A program made the translations under genes and the position numbers. From Clostridiales bacterium (GTDB lineage Bacteria; Bacillota_A; Clostridia; Peptostreptococcales; Anaerovoracaceae), in contig JAAZHB010000043.1 in assembly GCA_012510935.1 (NCBI GenBank), positions 1 through 9,743 on the forward strand: 9,743 bases of DNA, written 5' to 3'. The notes beneath the pieces were generated by a model. The model was not told the DNA's origin. It searched no databases and saw only the letters and a program-made list of their open reading frames with translations. This document shows positions 5,832-9,743 of the stretch, piece by piece. Within the stretch, counting starts at the first letter, position 1; every line of letters starts with the position of its first letter.

Positions 5832-6953
5832 ATGACAAAAGTAGATATTTTCTCCGGCTTTCTGGGCGCTGGAAAAACTAGTTTAATAAAGAAGCTTGTT
5901 GCAGAGGCATATGGCGACGAGAAGATTGTGCTAATCGAGAATGAGTTCGGTGAGATTGGCGTTGATAGCGGATTCCTGAAAAACACAGGCATCGAGATAA
6001 ATGAGATGAACGCAGGCTGCATTTGCTGCACCCTCGTTGGAGATTTTGGCCGTGCGCTAAATGAGGTTATCGAGAAATATGACCCTGACAGAATACTGAT
6101 TGAGCCATCAGGCGTTGGCAAGCTGTCGGATGTAATCATTGCAGTTCAGGACTTGAATAATGACAGAATTAAGCTGAACAGCTTTACTACAATTATTGAT
6201 GCAAAGAGATATAAGCCAATGATGAGAAGTTTTGGCGAGTTTTATCATAATCAGGTTGAGCATGCTAGCACGATAGTTCTTAGTCATCAAGCTGATATGG
6301 ATGAGGCAAAAATCAAAGAAGTTGTGGATGCGATTTGCGAGATTAATCCGAACGCTAGCATCGTTACGACTACTTGGGAAGACCTTGACGGGAAGAAGAT
6401 TCTTAAGGTTATGGAGGGAAGCAGGACACTATCAGCTGAACTTGATCATTTAAGGGAAGAGGCTCACCATGAGATTGAAAGCCATGAGCATCACCACCAT
6501 CACGACGATGACGATCACGAGTGCAGCTGCGGGCACGACCACGAGCACGAACATCACCACCATCACGATGATGACGATCACGAGTGCAGCTGCGGCCATG
6601 ACCACGAACATCATCACCACCATCATGACGATGACGATCACGAGTGCAGCTGTGGATGCGGTCATGACCACGAACACCATCACGCAGATGAAGTTTTTGA
6701 CGAACTTGCAGTTCATACAGCAAACAAGTATTCAGCATCTCAACTCGAAGAGATTCTAGATAGTCTTGAGGAGTGCGGCGAGGTTCTAAGGGCAAAAGGA
6801 ATTGTCGAGAATGTTGATGGAACTTGGCTTGAATTCGACTATGTGCCAGGTGAAGGCGAGGTAAGAACAGGAAGCGCCGATGTGACAGGTACAATTATTG
6901 TAATTGGAACAAATCTCAAGAAAGATAAGCTGAAAGAGCTTTTTGGACTGTAA
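5832..6953 (+). CDS. CobW/COG0523-family GTPase metal chaperone with a His-rich repeat
   Basis: A 373-residue G3E-type P-loop GTPase of the CobW/COG0523 group, whose members deliver or store metals such as zinc or cobalt. In order: Walker A GFLGAGKTS (9-17), IENEFGEIGVD (35-45), the metal-binding GCICC (62-66), a Walker B region ending in IEPSGVG (90-96), and SHQAD (151-155) where many GTPases have NKxD. A His/Asp/Cys-rich insert fills about residues 212-284. The CobW C-terminal domain follows, from about 287 to a GTIIVIGTNLKKDKLKELF end. Start: ATG at 5832. It heads a two-gene operon with a second CobW-like gene 78 bases downstream. The metal is not shown by the sequence; zinc is the likeliest from the His/Cys content and from the DUF1980-like partner. 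A role in cobalamin synthesis is unlikely, as no cob genes are nearby. Confidence 0.93.
   Translation: MTKVDIFSGFLGAGKTSLIKKLVAEAYGDEKIVLIENEFGEIGVDSGFLKNTGIEINEMNAGCICCTLVGDFGRALNEVIEKYDPDRILIEPSGVGKLSDVIIAVQDLNNDRIKLNSFTTIIDAKRYKPMMRSFGEFYHNQVEHASTIVLSHQADMDEAKIKEVVDAICEINPNASIVTTTWEDLDGKKILKVMEGSRTLSAELDHLREEAHHEIESHEHHHHHDDDDHECSCGHDHEHEHHHHHDDDDHECSCGHDHEHHHHHHDDDDHECSCGCGHDHEHHHADEVFDELAVHTANKYSASQLEEILDSLEECGEVLRAKGIVENVDGTWLEFDYVPGEGEVRTGSADVTGTIIVIGTNLKKDKLKELFGL
6486..6683 (+). repeat. Three tandem His/Asp/Cys-coding repeats inside the CobW gene
   Basis: Three near-identical units of about 60 bases encode runs of five or six His, then DDDDHECSCG, then HDHEH. The DDDDHECSCG cores lie at 6504-6533, 6567-6596 and 6627-6656 (residues 225-234, 246-255 and 266-275), 21 and 20 residues apart; a fourth unit is only started (EHHH at 281-284). 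The third unit has an added Cys-Gly. The bases are nearly as similar as the residues, which points to recent duplication or slippage. The likely role is metal binding or buffering. Confidence 0.9.
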
Positions 6954-7031
6954 GAGAACAATTAAATTTACATAGAAGCTGATGACCACGAGAGGATTGT
7001 CTGTGGAAAAGCAATAACAAGAGGAATCAAA

Positions 7032-8000
7032 ATGTTTCAGAAATTAGATGAAAGAGTAAGCAATGAGAAGCCGGTATTTATATTTACCGGTTTTCTTGGC
7101 TCTGGGAAAACAGAATTTATTCAAGATACTTTATCAAATCCAGAGTTTGGCAATGATGGAAAGACTTTACTCGTAGTATGCGAAGAGGGTGAACTTGAGT
7201 ATGACGAGACTGCTTTTGCAGGACCTGGCGTAACAGTTAAGTACATTCGAGAAGAGGAAGACCTTGTAAATGGTGAGCTTTTGAAAATTTCATCAGGCTG
7301 CATGTATGACAGGGTAATTGTTGAATATAACGGAATGTGGATGCTCGAATCGCTGTTTAATCACGCACCAAGGAATTGGACGATTGTACAGGAGATGTGT
7401 TTTTTTGACGCAACAACTTTCCAAATTTACAATGCGAATATGCGCCAGCAATGTTTCGACAAAATGAAGACTGCCGATATGATAGTCTTCAATCGCTGCG
7501 AGCACAGTTTTGACAAAATGGCATTTCACAAAGAGGTAAGAATTGCTAATCGCAAGGTGCTAATCGTATATGAGTATGGCCCTGATGATGTTGAGCCGGA
7601 TGATATTGAAGATCCGCTGCCATATGACATGAGCCAGAAAAAACTTGTAATTAAAGATGAATGGTATGCGGAGTGGTATCGTGATCTTAACGAAAATGAG
7701 GAAGCATACGATGGGAAGATTGTCTCGGTTAAGGGGCGCGTTGCGATTAACAAGGAGCTGCCAGATGGAAGATTTGCTTTTGGCCGTCATGTGATGACTT
7801 GCTGTGAGGCGGACATTGCGTTTGCAGCATTCATGGCAATTTATAGTGATACAAGCGACCTTGAGGTTGGAGATTGGGTTGAGGTTACGGCAAAAATCCG
7901 CGTGGAATATGAGGAGGCTTATCAAGGAAAGGGCCCTGTGCTTCATGTGACATCTCTTGCAAAAACCGAGCCTTGCGATCCAGAGGTAGCTACTTTCTAA
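7032..8000 (+). CDS. CobW-like GTPase fused to a DUF1980-like (YcgQ/TIGR03943) C-terminal domain
   Basis: A 322-residue two-domain protein. Residues 14 to about 200 form a P-loop GTPase of the CobW type with Walker A GFLGSGKTE (20-28), VIVEYNGMW (95-103, the place of IEPSG) and VFNRCE (152-157, near the NKxD position); no CxCC motif is present. Residues about 205-322 (GKIVSVKGRVA, then GRHVMTCCEADIAF at 251-264, then GDWVEVTAKI and PVLHVTS) resemble the soluble C-terminal part of YcgQ-type DUF1980 proteins, which carry a CC-x-AD signature. No membrane segment is seen. Start: ATG at 7032, AGAGGAA (7020-7026) five bases upstream. It follows the repeat-bearing CobW by 78 bases with no terminator, so the two are probably co-transcribed. 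YcgQ/YcgR proteins are associated with zinc responses in Bacillus, which suggests a zinc-related role, but the substrate is inferred. Confidence 0.82.
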   Translation: MFQKLDERVSNEKPVFIFTGFLGSGKTEFIQDTLSNPEFGNDGKTLLVVCEEGELEYDETAFAGPGVTVKYIREEEDLVNGELLKISSGCMYDRVIVEYNGMWMLESLFNHAPRNWTIVQEMCFFDATTFQIYNANMRQQCFDKMKTADMIVFNRCEHSFDKMAFHKEVRIANRKVLIVYEYGPDDVEPDDIEDPLPYDMSQKKLVIKDEWYAEWYRDLNENEEAYDGKIVSVKGRVAINKELPDGRFAFGRHVMTCCEADIAFAAFMAIYSDTSDLEVGDWVEVTAKIRVEYEEAYQGKGPVLHVTSLAKTEPCDPEVATF

Positions 8001-8011
8001 AAGAAAAATAA

Positions 8012-8023
8012 AAACATATGTTC
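8012..8023. promoter_or_regulatory. LexA (SOS) box
   Basis: AAACATATGTTC differs from the Bacillota LexA core GAAC-RNRY-GTTC by one base (A for the first G). It contains the 10-bp perfect palindrome AACATATGTT. It covers the -35 region of the promoter in front of a Y-family polymerase gene, the usual place for LexA to repress. Confidence 0.75.
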
Positions 8024-8041
8024 TTTTTACTCGCGCTGTAG

Positions 8042-8047
8042 TATAAT
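8042..8047 (+). promoter_or_regulatory. -10 box of the translesion polymerase operon
   Basis: Perfect TATAAT. At 17-base spacing the -35 would fall at 8019-8024 (TGTTCT, weak) inside the LexA box. The box is also enclosed by a 7-bp inverted repeat, TGTAGTA (8037-8043) and TACTACA (8053-8059). No terminator separates it from the upstream CobW-like gene, so some read-through is possible. Confidence 0.7.
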
Positions 8048-8094
8048 ATTTTTACTACAAATTCTACGATGAAACGAGGGAGGAGGACTTAAGC

Positions 8095-9360
8095 ATGAAT
8101 AACAACAGAATATATCTTTGCATCGATTTAAAGTCTTTCTATGCCTCGGTGGAATGCGTGGAGAGAGGGCTTGATCCGATGACAACGGATCTAATTGTTG
8201 CTGACCCAGAGCGAACGGATCGGACGATTTGTCTTGCAGTGTCTCCGAGCCTCAGAGCTAAAGGTGTGAAGAATCGTTGCAGGGTATTTGAAATCCCAAC
8301 GAGCTTGAAATATATAATGGCTGTTCCAAGAATGCAGAAATACATTGAATATTCTGCTGAGATTTACGGTGTGTACCTTGATTATATTTCGCCTGAGGAT
8401 ATTTATGTATATTCAATTGATGAAGTTTTTATTGATATAACAGCATACTTGAAACGATACAAGTTCACACCGCGTGAGATGGCTCAATTTCTTATGGGCA
8501 AAGTTAAAGAGCGTGTCGGTGTCAGGGCAACTTGCGGGATAGGGACTAATTTATATCTTTGCAAGATTGCACTAGATATTACAGCGAAGAGATCACCTGA
8601 TTTCATAGGGTATCTCGATGTGAATGCATATATCAATATGCTGTGGGATCATAGACCGCTGACAGATTTCTGGAGGATTGGACCAGGGACAGCAAGGCGA
8701 CTAGCTAGAATTGGAATCGATACGATGGGGGGAATCGCTCATGCAGATGAGGACCTTCTGTATAAGATGTTCGGTATTGATGCGGAACTTCTTATAGACC
8801 ATGCGTGGGGCAGAGAACCGGTTACAATTGCGGATATTAAATCGTATAAGCCGAAGACCAACTGCTTAAGCAGAGGACAGGTTCTTATGCGTGATTATAG
8901 CGTGCAAGAAGCAAGACTTATCATAAAGGAAATGATGGATGGTCTTTGTCTTGAGATGACAGGGAGGCATGTGATTACACCTTCTATTAGCATCGCTGTA
9001 GGATATTCAAATTCTTACCACCTTCCTTTTGCGAAGGGAACTACTTCTTTTATAACACCAACAAATGCATCGGGAACAATAATTCCGAAGGTAGTTGCCT
9101 TGTATGATTCGGTTGTAAATCCTAACATCCCAGTGAGAAGAGTTTATATAAATTGCAATAAAATTGTTCCGGACACAAGCGATAGACAGATGACTCTTTT
9201 TGATGAAAACGATGGCGAGGCGAGAGATGTTACTATACAAGAGACTTTGAACAAGATTCAATATAAGTATGGAAAGAATGCAGTTTTCAAGGGAATGGAC
9301 CTAGAGGAGAGCGCTACAACGTTAGAACGAAATGAGCAGATTGGAGGTCATCGCAAATGA
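8095..9360 (+). CDS. Y-family DNA polymerase (UmuC/UvrX-like translesion polymerase)
   Basis: A 421-residue error-prone polymerase that copies past damaged bases. The palm motif IDLKSFYASVE (10-20) supplies Asp11 and the steric-gate residue Tyr16; YSIDEVF (106-112) supplies catalytic Asp109 and Glu110. RATCGIGTNLYLCKIALDITAK (144-165) matches the family helix with KIA, and RIGPGTARRLARIGI (194-208) is a helix-hairpin-helix. QMTLF (365-369) fits the beta-clamp binding motif. The DLKSFYASVE form and the YolD-like partner place it with UvrX/YqjW-type enzymes rather than classical DinB. Start: ATG at 8095 with AGGAGG (8081-8086) eight bases upstream. A LexA box in its promoter indicates SOS induction. 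It overlaps the next gene by four bases, implying translational coupling. Confidence 0.94.
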   Translation: MNNNRIYLCIDLKSFYASVECVERGLDPMTTDLIVADPERTDRTICLAVSPSLRAKGVKNRCRVFEIPTSLKYIMAVPRMQKYIEYSAEIYGVYLDYISPEDIYVYSIDEVFIDITAYLKRYKFTPREMAQFLMGKVKERVGVRATCGIGTNLYLCKIALDITAKRSPDFIGYLDVNAYINMLWDHRPLTDFWRIGPGTARRLARIGIDTMGGIAHADEDLLYKMFGIDAELLIDHAWGREPVTIADIKSYKPKTNCLSRGQVLMRDYSVQEARLIIKEMMDGLCLEMTGRHVITPSISIAVGYSNSYHLPFAKGTTSFITPTNASGTIIPKVVALYDSVVNPNIPVRRVYINCNKIVPDTSDRQMTLFDENDGEARDVTIQETLNKIQYKYGKNAVFKGMDLEESATTLERNEQIGGHRK

Positions 9361-9743
9361 TGGATAATCGTAAGAACTCTGATGGCTTAAAATCAGGCGG
9401 AACGAATTTAAGCGACAAACCTATCAGGCATAAAATGACAATGTCAGAAAGGGCGAAGCAGTTTGCTCCTTTCTCGGCACTTATTGGACTAGAGGCAGCA
9501 ATTGCGGCAAAGGAGGCGGAGCACTCGCGCGAGGAGAAACCAGAACTCAGCGAGGACGTGCTGAACGCTTTAAATCAAAGAATTTCAGATTTATATGTTA
9601 AGGACTTTGCTAAGGTGACATATTTTACTGCAGGCAAATACCTTACCGTATGCGGTGAGGTTGAGAGCATTGACTCCCATAGAAGGGTTCTTGTTGTTGC
9701 AGGCACAGAAATTCATTTCAAGGATATTTGCAAGCTCTCATAG
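9357..9743 (+). CDS. YolD-like family protein, polymerase partner
   Basis: A 128-residue protein with the YolD-like signature: KMTMSERAKQFAPFSALIGLEAAI (26-49), followed by a charged helix and a beta-rich end (KVTYFTAGKYLTVCGEVESID, 86-106; FKDICKL, 121-127). YolD-like proteins (Pfam PF08863) are found beside UvrX-type polymerases in Bacillota and are thought to act with them much as UmuD acts with UmuC, though their mechanism is poorly known. The ATG at 9357 shares ATGA with the polymerase stop codon and has GGAGGT (9343-9348) eight bases upstream; the adjacent ATG at 9360 is the less well spaced alternative. The first 20 residues are polar and probably disordered. The stop codon is the last triplet of the window, so the gene is complete, but what follows is unseen. 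Confidence 0.88.
   Translation: MMDNRKNSDGLKSGGTNLSDKPIRHKMTMSERAKQFAPFSALIGLEAAIAAKEAEHSREEKPELSEDVLNALNQRISDLYVKDFAKVTYFTAGKYLTVCGEVESIDSHRRVLVVAGTEIHFKDICKLS

Noticed and set aside
5720..6139. A 139-codon minus-strand open frame across the CobW start
   Set aside because: It is antisense to the Walker A/CxCC coding region and crosses both promoters of the divergent region; no start signals support it.
6409..6894. A 161-codon minus-strand open frame with a repeated CTRDRH-type pattern
   Set aside because: It lies antisense to the His-rich repeat of the CobW gene; the repeat removes stop codons in several frames. It has no ribosome binding site and no family resemblance.
6966..7031. In-frame upstream extension of the CobW-DUF1980 gene
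   Set aside because: The frame is open from 6966 but contains no ATG, GTG or TTG before 7032, and the ATG at 7032 has its own ribosome binding site.

Overview
The window looks like chromosomal DNA from a low-to-moderate GC anaerobic Bacillota, most likely a member of the Clostridia. The grounds are strong purine-rich GGAGG ribosome binding sites, AT-rich promoters with TTGACA/TATAAT-type boxes, a Bacillus/Clostridium-type LexA box, an AdhE/SucD-like CoA-acylating aldehyde dehydrogenase beside an iron-type alcohol dehydrogenase, and a UvrX-like polymerase paired with a YolD-like protein. The genus cannot be told from the sequence. I see no transposase, integrase, CRISPR array, tRNA or rRNA.

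Layout. (1) Positions 90-833, plus strand: a DUF169 protein of unknown function, closed by a good hairpin terminator (849-887). (2) Positions 950-4746, minus strand: a three-gene operon read in the order iron-type alcohol dehydrogenase, CoA-acylating aldehyde dehydrogenase, MFS transporter. The two enzymes would link an acyl-CoA, its aldehyde and its alcohol; the transporter may move the substrate or product. (3) Positions 4747-5058 (312 bases without a gene): one or two minus-strand promoters, two related 18-bp palindromes that look like TetR-family operators, and a 32-bp perfect inverted repeat that ends the upstream regulator gene. (4) Positions 5059-5655, minus strand: an AcrR/TtgR-like TetR-family regulator with its own near-consensus promoter, probably controlling the operon.

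(5) Positions 5832-8000, plus strand: two CobW/COG0523-type GTPase genes in one likely operon. The first is a typical CobW with a CxCC motif and a large three-fold His/Asp/Cys repeat. The second is unusual: a CobW-like GTPase domain without CxCC, joined to a C-terminal domain resembling DUF1980 (the YcgQ/TIGR03943 family). Together they suggest a metal, probably zinc, chaperone or delivery module. (6) Positions 8095-9743, plus strand: a Y-family DNA polymerase and a YolD-like protein overlapping by 4 bases, behind a promoter with a near-consensus LexA box, so an SOS-induced translesion synthesis cassette. The YolD-like gene ends exactly at the window edge.

The least expected items are the CobW-DUF1980 fusion next to the repeat-bearing CobW, the matched operator-like palindromes on the alcohol dehydrogenase promoters, and the very long perfect hairpin between the regulator and its presumed target operon.
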